Assembly: GCA_016081115.2 (NCBI GenBank)
Contig: CM071934.1
Location: 55,785,267 to 55,849,266, forward strand
Source: Rehmannia glutinosa
Taxonomy: Eukaryota; Streptophyta; Magnoliopsida; Lamiales; Orobanchaceae
Direction: 5' to 3'
Length of the DNA stretch: 64,000 nt
A program made the position numbers and the translations under genes. Positions 11,220 through 23,825 of this stretch are shown one piece after another (position 1 is the first letter of the stretch; the number at the start of each line of letters is the position of its first letter). A model generated the notes under the pieces. It made no database searches, was not told the DNA's origin, and was given only the letters and a program-made list of their open reading frames with translations.

Positions 11220-13520
11220 ATGGAAGCAAATTTGACAACGCATCACTATGTTCACAATTGAAGAATTTGATGATTGGAAAATTAGTATGCGACTCATCTA
11301 TCGACATTACATGATGAGATGTGGATAGTGATAGAGGATGGGCGCTGCAAATTTTAAAGTGAACAACGGTGTAAGGAGAAGCTGCGGTGAAGGTGAAGAA
11401 GATGTTGCTCCCGGACCGGCTATGGTTGAAAAACCAAGGCGAATGGACAAATGATGATGAGAAAAAGATATAACTTGGACAATGTGGCCAAGGACATTCT
11501 TTAAAAACCTTGGACAAAGCCGTATTCAATAAAAGTCGAATCATCGTCGCAAGCGGCTAAAGAAATGCGAGGGACAAACTAACATTGATTTGTGAAGTCT
11601 CCGAAACAAATCGAAGGAAAATAAATTATCGATTCTTTGTCTGGTTTGAAATTTCAAAATGATCGCGGAGAGACCTTGGATCAAGCTGGATGCTCGGTTC
11701 TAAATTACACCAATGAGCTATCTGCGCTTGGAAAAAGAATATACGAAGGAAATGTGTATGAAGATTCTAAGAAGTCTCCCAGTGGAATGGGAAATGAAGG
11801 TCGTTTCCAGCGGCTAAGACATTCCATGGACCTATCAAGAGACATCCAACCATGAGCTATTCTCGGATCTCAAAGCCTCACAATTTGAGTTGAGAAAAAA
11901 GACCAAGGAAAGGCAGTTGTACCCCAAGCAATTTGCTCTAATTGTTAAGGATGGCAAGAAGAGTGGTCAAAAGTCGTTGACCGGAAAAATAGCGATGGTT
12001 AAAGGTTTAATAAGTTCTTGATAAGAACTACAAAAAGAAGCAAGGGCGAATCCTCGGAAAGACACTCGCTCACTCCAGGAGGAAGATAGGCCAAGAAGCG
12101 GAAATCAAAAATTTGAATATCAAAGGGTTGACAATCGAAATGGAAAGAGGTGATCAAAGGTTTTGAAAATCTATCTTTGGAGGCTATACAACCAGTCACT
12201 ATGCGATTGATTGCCCATACCATATCAAATCAGGGAATGAAGAAAGAAAGAAAAGTCTTGAGAAAGAAGGCAAAAAGAAAAAGAAAAAAGGTCTTGCGAT
12301 TTAGAGAAATTATCAACGAAATCGAAACGGTGATTGATCTGAAGCAGCTACTCAGTGACTTGCGAAGAAGAAGCGCTTGATATGTTTGATGGCCAAGAAT
12401 GAAGACCAGACCAAGAAGATGACCTCAAATTCATCACCTCGAGTCGATGGTAAATCCTCATCACCCCATTCTTTATGATTCATTAAGCAAAAATGATGAA
12501 AGACTTTTGAACACATTAAATCCTCACACAAACTAAATGGGAAAACGACTGCTACTGCCAAATGCGAAACTCACGGTGACTAAGGAAGGACAAATCTACT
12601 AAAGTCGAATAGGCTGATGAGAATGAAATTATAAAAATTTGAAAATCACGAAGCTAATAAAGAGATAAGCTGCTATAGAAAAAGAGGAGAATGACCTCAA
12701 AAATGTGATTGCCTCATTCACTAAGGCATCTAAATCATTGGATGATCTTATTATGGTCAAAGAGAATGTGGAGACAAGGCAGGGCTTAGGATTTAATTCC
12801 TCTGTCTTTATGTCGAAGCTCAAAAAGTGATTTTGGAAAAAGGATCTTCAAGTAATGAAGTATCTCAAAAATCGAAAACTCAAATAGTGCACACACATTT
12901 ATTCCAAGCACAATCACAAGCAAAGCGGCCTTGGATATAAGGGAAAAAGGAAAACAACCCGATTGAGTGTCTTTGAGAGGGCAGTGAGAAAGAAATCGGT
13001 CGAGTTCCTCGGCAAACTCCAAGCAAAAATACTCGTAAAGAAAAGCAGAGCTACCAAAAACCCCCGTAAAGTTACATAAAGAAATACATATGAAGGGAAT
13101 GGTAGAATGTACAAGCCGTAGTGATTGGAATAACGTGAACTATCGGCAAAGACTATGGAATATAAGCCCAAATGGCAAAGGCACAGAACTTCGGCAAAGG
13201 CCATTCCAAAGGTATAAGAGCTTTCATCGGCACACATATGAACTGGCACTACACTCGGAGATATCACAGCTACCCCAGAAAGCGCGATTGCTAAAACACG
13301 TATTACAGCATCTGAGACAAAAGGCAATTTGTATGAACTAGAATCCCCCAAGCAATTTGCCAAAATTAATTATGATTATGGCGATAGATGGCAACCCCTT
13401 AAGTCAATCATTTGGCTATAGGTTGGTTGGATCATCTTACAATACTAACCCCTCGGGGACCCAGGACAAATATGGGTACCTAAAACTTAATTTCCTTGAT
13501 TGCGAGTTCAAGCAGTGGTG
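11220..13520 (+). pseudogene. gag: gag region of element C, frame-broken
   Basis: Begins at the ATG at 11220, in the same context as the gag starts of A and B. The N-terminal segment resembles EEFDDWKI of plant Copia Gag (UBN2 family) but shifts frame within 30 codons. Later recognisable parts are a decayed zinc-knuckle near 12175-12215 and a KASKSLDDLI coiled-coil segment near 12720-12750. The basic, Tyr-rich C-terminal part before the protease is only partly readable. Gag would form the particle and bind RNA. The region aligns with the Gag of A, B and E, so identity is firm although no frame survives. Confidence 0.75.
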
Positions 13521-16500
13521 CGGAAGGAACACGGTACATGGATAGTGGTACATTCGGACATATGAGCGAGGAAACAAAAAAAAATCATCCAAAATTCAAG
13601 GAAGTCGAAAGGAAGCAAAAGTCATATTTGGAGAAATGAAGCTCGGGGAGAAATAAGAGGCATTGGATCCATCGAAAAATGGATTAGAAATCACGAGATG
13701 TTGCATATGTTGAAGGACTCAAATTCAATCTGCTAGTATTAGCCAACTGTGACAAGGGTTATAATGTTGGATTTAACATGGGAATATGCCAAATCGAGGA
13801 CTTGAATCAATGAGGTTGTGTTGCGAGGATGCGGACAAAAGAACATGTATGTAGTAGATTGGTCAAGCAACACCAAGCAACATCTACTTAGCAAAACCTG
13901 GTAGAATCAAGTTGGTTGTGGCCTGAAAAATGAGTCACAATTTCAAAACAATTAACAAGCTTGCGGAAGCAATCTTGTGGAAGGACTTCCCGGACTCGGT
14001 ATATCTGAAGGAAAGTGTATGTGATGCATGTCGATGGGAAAACAAATCAAATCATCATTCAAAAAAAAGACATGTCCATCTTCACAAAGAATATTGCATA
14101 CTACATATGGATCTATTTGGTCAGTTGAACCCGGTAGCATAAGTGGGAAGAAATACACCTTGGTGGTAGTAGATGACTACTAAGATATCATGGACAATAT
14201 TCATGTGTAAGAAGAAAGAAACTCTCTGAGAAACTACCACGGTGATGAAGAGGATTCAAAATGAGAAAAGTCAAACCATTATCAAAATAAGATCGTGAGG
14301 AAGCGAGTTTGTAAATGGTATAATAACTTCGATATTGTATTGAAAATGGTATTGGTCATGAATTATCTGCGAAAGGACTCCACAATGAGAATGGAGTTGC
14401 GAGAAAGAAGAATAGAACTCTCAAAAAAAAGCGTAGGACCATGTTAGCGAAGCGGGGCTACTAAAGATTTTGGTGAAGCGATAAACCTGACATCTACACT
14501 TTCAAAATAGATGCATGATAAGCGAGGCGGTGACAAAGACTCCTATGAGATTTGGGCGGGGAGAAAACCAAATGTTGCATATTTTAGAATATTTGGATGT
14601 AAATGCTTAATCCATAACAATGGCAAAGATAATTTGAAGGCTTTTGATGCTAAAGATGATGAAGGTATCTTCTTGGGATACTCGGTGAAAGCGAAAGCCT
14701 ACAGTACTCAACAAGAGGACTATGGTTCTGAAGAATCCGTTCATGTGGTGTTTGATGAGCGAATGTAAATGGAGAAGACATTGAAGAATCGGTGATAAAA
14801 TTGAATCAACCAACCATGCGAAAGAGTCCACATCTTTGAAGCTGAAAGTGGAATTATAAACCAGGATGAAGATGAGATAGTTGAGTCTCAAAAGCAGTTG
14901 GAAAATCTGCGGTAAGTGATGATGAGAAGCGATCAAAACAACATAGGCTGAGGCAGCCCGAATCAGCTAACTTACTCGACTTTGATGTAAGATGGGCGAA
15001 GACCATCCACGAACTAGTCATTGGAGATATAAGAGAAGGTGTCAAAACAAGATCGAACTCAACAAGAATGTTCACATGCTTTATCTCACAAATAGAGCTA
15101 AAGATGTCACAAGCATTGGATGACACACATTGGATTCAAGCTATGCAAGAAGAAATTTAAATCGGTTTGAAAGAAATAAAGTATGGGAATTGGTTCAAAG
15201 ACCCACCCGTCCAAAATGTTATTGGCACTAAATGGGTGTTCGAAACAAGATGAATGCAGGAAGGTTACGTAGTAAGAAACAAGCGAGATTAGTAGCGAAG
15301 GATATTGCGAAGAAGGATAGATTTTGATGAAACATTTGCTCATGTGGCAAGATTGGAAGCTATAAGGATGTTTCTTACCTATCACGACTCACAAGAATTT
15401 TATTGTATATCAAATGGATGTAAAAGTGCATTCACTTAATGGTTTATTGGAAGAAGAAGTGTATATTGAACAACCTCGGGATTTGAGCGAAGAAGACTCT
15501 TGGAGATAAGGTATACAAACTCAAAAAGCTCTATATGGATTGAAAGCAGGCACCCGAGCATGGTATGATACATTGTCACAATTCTGGGCGAAATGGATTC
15601 ACAAAAGGAAAAGTGGATAGAACACTCTTGAGAATTCAAGATGAAAGAGTATATTGCTTGTTCAAATATATGTGGATGACATTATTTTGGATCCACAAAC
15701 AAAAAATTGTGTGATAAATTTTTCAAACCTCATGCAAAGCAAATTGAAATGAGCATGATGGGAGAAGTGACATTCTTCCTTGGACTCAAGTGAAGCAGTG
15801 AAGGATGGAACCTTCATAAGTCGAACAAAATACACGAGAGATTTAATGAAGAAATTTGGTATGGAAGAAAGTCTTGATAAAAATACCAATGAATACATCG
15901 ATCAAAAATGGACATGGATCACGGATGGCAAGCTGTAGATCAAACAAGATCTGAGCACTCGTTGGATCATTGCTTTATCTTCACCAAGCGGGCGGACATC
16001 ACGCTGCGTAGGTGTATGTGCGAATTTCAATCTGCTCGAAAAAGAAAGCCATATATTTATGGCAAAGAGAATCTTGAGATATTTGAAAGGAAGCGAGGTT
16101 GGCTTATGGTATCGAAGGAAGGTGGATTCAAGCTAATTGGCTATTGGACTACATTATCTTTGGATGTAGAGTTAGCGGGGAAGAGCACCTCGAGGCACAT
16201 GTCAAATGCTTGGAAATAGGCTAATTTCACGGTTTAGCAAAAGCAAAATTCAATAGCCACCTCTGGTGACGCGAGAATACATAGATGCGGCGGTTGTTGT
16301 GCCCAAGTCTATGGATGAGGCAACAAGCGAGACTATGAAGTTGAAGAAAAAGAAATTCCAATCATGTGTGATAACACAAGTGCAATTGCAATCACTCAAA
16401 ATCTGTGTTTGCACTCAAGAACAAAACATATTGATGTCGGATATCACTTCATAAGAGATCATGTTGAAAAGAAGGACATCATCTTGGAATATATTTCAAG

Positions 16501-16587
16501 CGATAAGCGGTTGGTGACATATTCACAAAACCGTTATGTGAGTCAAGATTTGAAGAACTCAAGCATGAGTTAGGATTAATTGGTGAG
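13521..16587 (+). pseudogene. pol: pol region of element C (PR-IN-RT-RNase H), frame-broken
   Basis: The protease motif MDSG is at 13538-13549. The pre-integrase zinc region and start of the integrase core are at 13930-14142 (CDAC; MDLFGQ). The integrase C-terminal region is at 14511-14768 (FGCKCLIHNN, GIFLGYS). Reverse transcriptase spans about 15060-15800, with catalytic YVDD at 15669-15680. The RNase H end lies at about 16340-16580. Order and motifs are Copia. Compared with A and B it has the same spacing and similar residues. Numerous single-base shifts divide it, so no continuous enzyme can be read. Confidence 0.85.
15669..15680 (+). other. RT catalytic YVDD motif, element C
   Basis: Tyr-Val-Asp-Asp within QIYVDDII. 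A frame loss follows within a few codons. Confidence 0.9.
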
Positions 16588-17142
16588 TTACACTCGAGAA
16601 GAAACTGAAAAAAAAGAAATAAAGAAACACGAAAAAGAGGAAAAAGAGTTGAACTCTTGTCAACTAAGTGAATCCATATCGCTCGGAAAGGCAATTCTGT
16701 GCGAGTTAGGTGGTGAGTATTTACATGTGAGAAGAAAAGTTAAAATCGGCTAAGGGACAAGGTGAGTCATTTATGAGCAAAATGACAAAAATGCGATCGT
16801 TTTTACTAAAGCGGGAATGTTTTAAGAATAGCGTTAGCATAATTATGGCGTGTCGGCAAAAATTTGCACACGAAGCTTATGATTGGATATAAATCTTTGC
16901 TGCATTAAATCGAGACATTAAATGCTAATCGGCGTGCAAAATCTAAGCCGTTGATTTCGATCACATTTCAAAAACCACCCGCGTCCTTTCATGAACCATC
17001 ACTTAAAATCTTTCGTCCGTTTCTCTCACATTACCAAAAGCTATTCATTCTCTCTCTCTCAAAAGCAAAGGCAAAAACTCTCTCTCAAAACCTATCAATC
17101 TTCAAATCACCTTCTAAGTTTCGTTCGGTGAAATCTTGAAAA
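16588..17142 (+). promoter_or_regulatory. Spacer between pol and third ORF of C, with internal TATA-like box
   Basis: This 555-bp spacer has no gene. TATAAATC at 16888-16895 sits in ttatgattggatataaat, which is conserved in A and B. A pyrimidine-rich stretch (tctctctctctc around 17051) precedes the ATG. The box lies 255 bp before the third-ORF ATG at 17143. It could be a separate promoter and leader for that ORF; this is inference from position and conservation. Confidence 0.45.
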
Positions 17143-20100
17143 ATGGCATCTACTCATGATTTTGTCAAGCTAGGAAAGCAAATCACATCGGGTCTACTGT
17201 GGATTTCGGTATGGTCAAATAGGGGGTCGATGATGCCCTCTTAAAAAGATTTGAAAAACTAAAATGTCACGGCTAAAACCATTTACGGCGATGGAGTTTA
17301 GATGACCTATGTGGAAGAGGTCACGGTTTTCTCGTGAGCGTTGAGATTCACGATGAGGGGATCAAATCCTGTTCATGGAAGAGTTCATCATTCTTGCGCA
17401 AGGATTTGGCGAGAACAACTGCTATTCTGCGGTGGAAGGAGTGAAAATCAATGAAGCTGATGTTGACTTGGCTGCTGCTTGGAAGGAAGTAGCCAAGACC
17501 GGCCATTATCTTTGAAAAAGATAGTCTACCTGACTAACAAGAGAATCTTTGAAGGAGGACTACCACAAATTGTTGGACATCGTTGCCAAATGCATAGACA
17601 TCAAATTTGGCGACTTTGACCAAGTCAAAAAGCAAAATTGATCGTAATGGGGTGCGATCATTGAAGAAAAGAAAGTGAAGCTGAGGTTGAGTTTGTCTGA
17701 CAGACTACTGCCCGAATGTAAGGAACAAATCCTTGAAGGAGGATGGAACATTTGGAGGATCACGGGATACGGCTTTAGTAATTGGCGAATAATGGAAGTG
17801 AAAAAGTCCCTCTTCGACATGGAAAGGCGTTCCGTGTAAACAAGAAGAATGTTCGATCAAACCTCTCTGGCGCCTGAGAAGAGAGCCTACGCTAAGAGAG
17901 GCGATACAAGTGAGGAGAATCGGTGACCAGAAGATCTGATTGTCCCCTCTCCATCAAGAAGAAAAGTTATGCCCTGCGGTTGCTAAGAAAAAATTATTGC
18001 CCTGACAAAAAAAAAAACAAATCTGCTCTGCCCTGCGTAAGTCACACTGTAAGTGTCTCTGCCCTCACTGCCGCTTGTGAAGAAGGAATCCAAATATCTT
18101 CTCGTCGTCAAGAAGAGAAATGATAAGCCAAGGCGGCTCCTCCTCGAAAGAAGGCAGCGACAAGCCCTGCCTCTGTAAGACTGAAGAAGAAACGCCATCG
18201 GACAGAAATCCCTTTGGTTCAAACAAGAAGAAGAAGAAGACTTTTCAAGCGTTAGAGCTTGAGAAGCGGGTGATCGACCACTCGGTGGAGAAGATACCCG
18301 AGGCTTTGGAGAAGCGGAGTCTCGAGAGTGATTGATGAAGCGCCGTCTGTGAGCCCCGTCAAGAGGCAACTTCGATGACCAGTTGTAAACGAGAACAATG
18401 AGAACAAAGCACAAGCGAGACAACAAATCACTGTTGTGAGTTGTCTCTCCACTTTTTTATGAAGAGGTGTTGAAGGTGTCGGCGGCAGAAATCTGCTACC
18501 ACCAATACACAGGAAATGAGGGCGGCAAGAGAATGATGAAGATGATGTAATCATGCACTCTCCATTGTATCAGGACATCTAAATCGTCTGCGAGTGGAAA
18601 AATGGAAGTTGAGCCTATCCAGTGCGGTTTGAAAATCCGAGTTCATTCTTGAGGAAGAAGAACTCTTGATTTCTTGAGTGAACCACGATCTTTGAAGCCC
18701 TTGCGAGATAATTGCATCAATATCTTTTGGAGATTTGAAAAAGAAAATGAAGCGGGCTAAAGCGGTGAGGGCGGAGGCACGTGAAAAGGCGACATCTGCC
18801 TCTCACCGGCACCCACAGAACATACACATCCTCGGCTTTGGCGTCTATCGAGAAAGTGATGAGGATCACGGACCCTCTTCTTTGCCAGAGAAGAGTTGCA
18901 AATCGGCAAGCAATGGAAGAATCGAGAATCCTTCATGAGCAAAAAAATGATGGAGGGACCGAGGAGAGTCCTCAAAAACCGCGGTGGAGATAGACCCGAT
19001 GGGAGTGGTGCGGCATATTGCCAGCATTGTTGTTCTTTGCCACCACTTCCCCAGACTCACTCGGAAGAAGGAATTAAAGGAGGCGGCGATGGCGGGATAG
19101 TGGGGACCAGATCGAGGCAACCCCAATGAAGGTGTCTTACCACCTGCCTGATGCGGTGAATACTCGGTGGAAATAGTAGGAGTCGGAGAGCAGTGACCCC
19201 ATTCAAGTCGCTCAATGGTGTGCCGGTGAGGGAAACTCCTCCCGGCTGCGGCAGTCGGAGGATCTTTGCGGTGACTCCACAATGAATCTAGGAAGCGAAG
19301 TGGAGAAGGAACAAACACAAAGTACACAGCAAGTTGTCATGCGAGGCTCGGCGATTGAGGCTGTCTCGGTGAGTGCCAAGCCCCCACTCACGAAGGCTAA
19401 TAGCCCAGCTGCGATGCGATCGAAGCCTGAGGAAGGAACATACAGGAGTTAACACTGCGGGCGGCGAAAGTGCATCCATGGAGTTGAGACTCCAATGGAT
19501 GCCACCGCGAAAGACCACTAAAGTGACTAACAACATCGAAAGGGATGTCGAGCCTCGGCTAACGTTGAGGCTGCGGGGAGGTAATGAAGGCCAACGGGAG
19601 GTTGAGACTTCGGGGTAAATAAGGCTGAAATCTGAGAACATCCTCCTGCTATCATTGATCCATGAGAAAAGGAGATAAGTCGTTTCACGATTCCCGGATA
19701 ATCTGATGTAACCTTTACGGGATCGGAAGGAGAAGATGAAGGTTGAGTCCTCCCCATGGTAATCCAAAGGGCTTCGGTGAGGATGTTCCAACCACGAGTA
19801 AGTCGACCTCAAGACTACTCGCCAAACTTTCAACTTTGATGATGAGCCACCCGTGGAAATCTCATCATCGTCCGATGTAGCGTTTACGATAAGGCCGAGG
19901 ACCCGATCAACTAATTTGGATAAATCAATTTGAGACCAACGAAGGCTGTTTGTTGCTGTTGAGCTCGGCTCAAAGGCTGGTCGATTCTATGAGACAGTTG
20001 AATCGAGTCAGCTGCTCGGCTCCCAGCTGCGCGGGATTGACTCCGAGAGGACTTCACAGCACCACTCATCATTGAACAAATCCCGATTTGCGTGATGATC

Positions 20101-21712
20101 CCTTTGTAGAATCATTTCCCTTCTCTCTAGAAGTACCCGACCTCACGAAGAATCGAAAAGAGATCTCGGCGCTTCCGCGGACGAGATCTGTCATTCCATC
20201 GACACCGCATCGTTCGGTGACTATGATTTTGGCGTTGCTTGGCGTCGGTAAAGCGAGAGGAAACAGTGAAGTTTGGGAGGTGTTCAAAGCATTATTTCTG
20301 AAATTGAATGGATGGAGAGGCACCAGGCCTCGATGGACATGAAGGCCGGATAACGGGGATGCCAACCTCACTGCGACTTGAGAGGCATAATAGTGAGAAT
20401 CCGGGAGTGGTGGCAACGGCGGAAACAATGCGTGTGGAACAAGTAGATATTTGAACATTGTTCAACAAGTTGTTGATGCGGCAGAGAATCTTGATCACAA
20501 AGACAAAATTGAAAGAACACATTGAGCAAATGCATGAATCTCACATTCTTGAGATAAAGGCTGCTGCGTGAGCAAAAAAGAATGAGCTCCTGGCGTATGG
20601 AAGAAAACATGGATCGAAAATTGATCTTCTCATGGTGAGATGAAGTTGATTAAAGGCTGAATCAATCGCTACTCGCTACGAGTTTAAAATGCATACTCCG
20701 CGGCGAGACTTCGAAGCGAACTTCGGCTATCGGCGGACTTCGACTTCACTTGCTAGTTTGTTTCGAGGGTTCCTCTCTCCTTTGATGATGCCAAAAGAGG
20801 AAGAGAATACTAAAAGCGATAAGGGATCTGAAGTTGAGAATGAGGAGGAAGCATTTGTGAAGGAAAAAGCAGGTGAGAAGTATTAAGAAAAAAAGAAAGG
20901 GAAATCTATTGAGGGGAAAGGATCGAAAGATGTAACCTTGATGATTGCTAAAACCCCCAACAAAGTCTTATCCCCCGGTGATATTATCGGCCGAACTCCA
21001 AAATGACTCTGCCACTCCAACACTCTGCTTTGTATCAATGGTTTGAAAAAGAAAAAGCGATTGAAGCGAGGGGATGGAGGAAGTGGAAGGAAGGATGAAT
21101 GCCAGTTATGGATATTACGAAAACAACATGGAGCATTCCGATGAAGCGAAGACACTATGCCATCTCTCGGATCGGGCCCGAGCGAATCGATTGATGAATT
21201 TAAAACGCTCGCATCCCGAAGGATACTTATAAACATGTCCATGGCTCGAAGCACAGGACTTATCTTGGAAAAAGGTCTCACACTATGTGAAGAAGCGACG
21301 AGACGTGGCGATCTCTGGCCGATCACTCTGCTAGTCACTCGGTGGGAAAAAGACCCCGATACAATACACGCCCGGTAGAGGAAAAAGCGTGGTGGAGGAA
21401 GAGGTTTGGACACAGATCTGCCCAAAAACATTGAGTACATAGATCCGAGGCAAGAAAGGAGGGATCTCTTTTGGGGTGGTTTTGATGAAGTAGCCAATCT
21501 GCAAGTGGCTGGTAAGAACAATCTTTAGTATGTGAAAGAATTGAAGAAAATAAAGACAAACTCGGCTATGGGAGGAGAAGAGAAGTAAGAAGAGATGAAG
21601 GCTGCCGGAAGGCGTATGAAAAAGAAGAAGAAAGCGGTGAAGATGAAAAAGAGAAGAAGATCGAGAAGATGTGGTAGAAGAAGATGAAAGAAGGAAGCGA
21701 CAAAGGAGATGA
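17143..21712 (+). pseudogene. Third coding region (env-position ORF) of element C, frame-broken
   Basis: Starts MASTHDFVKLGKQI, matching the N-termini at 36927 and 58680. The N-terminal about 250 codons resemble the plant 'putative transposon protein' domain seen in retroelement-linked ORFs: a DYHKLLDIVAKCIDIKFGDFDQ-like stretch is near 17560-17620. A Lys/Arg/Pro-rich middle and a Lys/Glu-rich C-terminal part follow. I see no signal peptide or membrane segment. It occupies the position of the env-like gene of Sireviruses, but an envelope role is not supported by what is visible. This copy is the most divergent of the three. The stop is estimated by alignment with A. Confidence 0.6.
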
Positions 21713-22024
21713 AGTGTTGTTGTCCACCCCTTCATGTATTTTACTATGTAAATACATTTTATGTAAGTCTTCTATACTTATATAAAAGCTGTACAAATTC
21801 TATACTTGTGTAAATATAGAACAACATGGTTAAGCAAAGCCACGGTTAAACTACGATACATTTTTGTTGGTTTAAGCTCGATACACACATGTGACTATGT
21901 AAAGAACAAGAATGTTATGATCAATAAAAGATCGATTCTAAACACACATTATGTGATTCTACATTTGTGTATGTATCTTTCTTTGTTTAAATTATTGATG
22001 TATGTTTTAAGTTTTGGCATCATC

Positions 22025-22033
22025 AAAAGAAAT
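22025..22033 (+). promoter_or_regulatory. Polypurine tract of element C (shortened)
   Basis: AAAAGAAAT precedes the 3' LTR. The G-run present in A and B (AAAAAGGGGGAAAT) is missing. Confidence 0.5.
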
Positions 22034-23587
22034 TGTTGGGAAATCATTTTGTAGATTTTAATGAATGCCATGTAAAACTTAGAATAGGAAGTTGGCACCC
22101 CATTTTGTTGTAAGCGCATTGTAATAGATAGGAAATTTGGTCAAGTGAGTTAAATCGGCTATGCCTAAACATGCAAGAAGACAATTTGGGAGACTAGAAG
22201 GAAGACTCATTGCGAAGAGGCAGTGAGTATGGCAAAGAAGAAGAAGATGGAAACTCGTTTGAAGGTGCGGTGAGATGCGGTGAGTGAAATATCGATCAAT
22301 CGAACTCAAGAAGACCAAGTCTCGAAACGAAATACGAGAAGAGTCATCAAATGATTGGAAGGCGACTCGTCACCTAGGAATGTAAAGAAAATGCGATCAA
22401 GTCAAGATAAGCCAGAAAGAGATCCGTTGCCAGAAATCAAAAAATTACTTAAACAAGTAATACCTCCATCTGCATTTCTTGAAGTGCTCGATTCGAGCGT
22501 GCAAAGGAATAAACGATGGAAAGCAACGCACCATGTCGAGAACTACGAAAGAGGTGAAGAATCATTCATACGAGGAAATGGAAATTACAAGGACTACAAC
22601 AAGACAAGCCAGCGACCACAAGTGACTTTCAAAAATAAGTTTATCTCTTCCAGCGGCGGATTTTTGAAAGATCACTATAAAAGGTTGAGGAATAACTGCG
22701 AGGAAGCGTTACACGAACCCACGAACATTCAAGCAAACATTTGATTGTAACCTAAGATATTCTCAAATCATTCGAGATCAATCCTCAAGCCTACATTACG
22801 AAGAAAATCAATCCAACACTCACTGTGAAGGAAAGATAACTTCAATCGGTTGAAGAGGAAATTTTTGAAGAATCGAGGTCTACATTCCACGGAGGATTGT
22901 AGGAAGGTTCAAGGTCGAACCCGGTCTCAAGTTTTGGAGGGCTTCGTGATCAAATCGAGAGCTTGAGCAAGTGGGCTACATGTAGCAAAGCGGCTGCCCT
23001 GTGAATGAAAGGCTGAGTCGTGCGAGAAGCCAGTGCGTGACCAAGCATCTCAGGCCCGGGTCCCAAAGGATCAAGTTTCTTTGTGTGATCAAGACTTGTA
23101 TCTGGACTGTTACCACTGCACGTATCTTGATAAATACTTAGTGGATTCCTCCAGGGAGTTGGAGAAGAGAGGAGTAGAAGAATTACCCCATCTTGAACAC
23201 AATATAAAAACTTATCGTGTCATTTATATTTATACTTTAATTCATGCATCTTATTTGTTTAACTCTGTGATAAATTTGCTATCCACTTGATAATCCCTAT
23301 GTGCTAAAACCAAGTATTAAATCAAACTAAACCAAATTTAAGGGTGTTAAGTCTTCCGCTGAAAACAAACCACGGTTGAGCTAAGTATTTAGTCTTAACG
23401 ATTGAGTTATTCTATCAGCGGCTCGGTCGAGTGCATTGAGTGACTAACTCTCGATTAACTAAATTAGTTGTCCACGAGACACAAGCGTAAGTAGTAACTC
23501 GAATATTTAAAAAACTAAATCGAAAAGTTGGTAAGGTTTATTCAACCCCCCTTCTAAACCTTACACTCACACCCCTTGGGACCAACA
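22034..23587 (+). repeat. 3' LTR of element C
   Basis: Starts TGTTGGGAAATC, ends GGGACCAACA, 1554 bp. TATA box is at 22676-22684; a C6 tract is near 23551. It pairs with 9559-11093. Confidence 0.86.
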
Positions 23588-23820
23588 CAGGCGTGATATC
23601 TGATCTCAAATAAATCTTTGAGAAAACTACAGCACACCTTACAAGGTCAAATAAATCATCTATCTAGATAATAGATATTTATTATTTATTGTTACTCGAT
23701 TCAAGCTAGATAATCTATACACAATCTCGATGTACCATCTTTTTTAATAAAAAACAAGGTACACCCGTGGCCGAAACATTTGGTCTAATGTACTCTTTAT
23801 CTAGTGATTCTTGCAATTGC
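23588..23820 (-). pseudogene. Ty3/Gypsy element G: RT N-terminal fragment
   Basis: Minus-strand reading gives MQLQESLDKEYIRPNVSATG, then a broken run ending in a RxDLRS-type segment. This is the start of a Gypsy reverse transcriptase and continues directly from the piece ending at 25382, once the solo LTR and one target-duplication copy are removed. It is cut at 23588 by element C and resumes at 9558. Confidence 0.82.
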
Positions 23821-23825
23821 ATCTT
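23821..23825. other. Target-site duplication, left copy (atctt)
   Basis: ATCTT flanks the solo LTR on the left; an identical copy is at 25382-25386. Confidence 0.9.

Larger units (their letters stand above)
9559..23587 (+). mobile_element. Copia/Sirevirus-like retrotransposon C, full length (14.0 kb)
   Basis: LTRs at 9559-11093 and 22034-23587 flank a tRNA-iMet primer site, gag, pol, a third coding region and a polypurine tract. It is inserted in the reverse transcriptase of Gypsy element G, which resumes on both sides. The left flank is caact (9554-9558); the right flank caggc is not a clean copy, possibly because a CTG lies at the site. It is the oldest of the three family copies. Its LTRs differ from each other (for example gattttGatg against gattttAatg in the first 30 bases), and its third ORF is the most divergent. 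All frames are broken, many at CAG/CTG sites. Confidence 0.88.

Noticed and set aside
18866..21735. Several open frames of 100-212 codons on the minus strand opposite the third ORF of C (and similar ones in A and B)
   Set aside because: They lie antisense to a conserved plus-strand coding region of biased composition (Lys/Glu codons read backwards as Phe/Leu/Ser), have no recognisable domains, and their lengths differ between copies.
21331..21735. Ser/Leu/Phe-rich minus-strand frame that looks like a membrane protein
   Set aside because: It is the complement of the Lys/Glu coiled-coil C-terminus of the third ORF; the hydrophobicity is a composition artefact.
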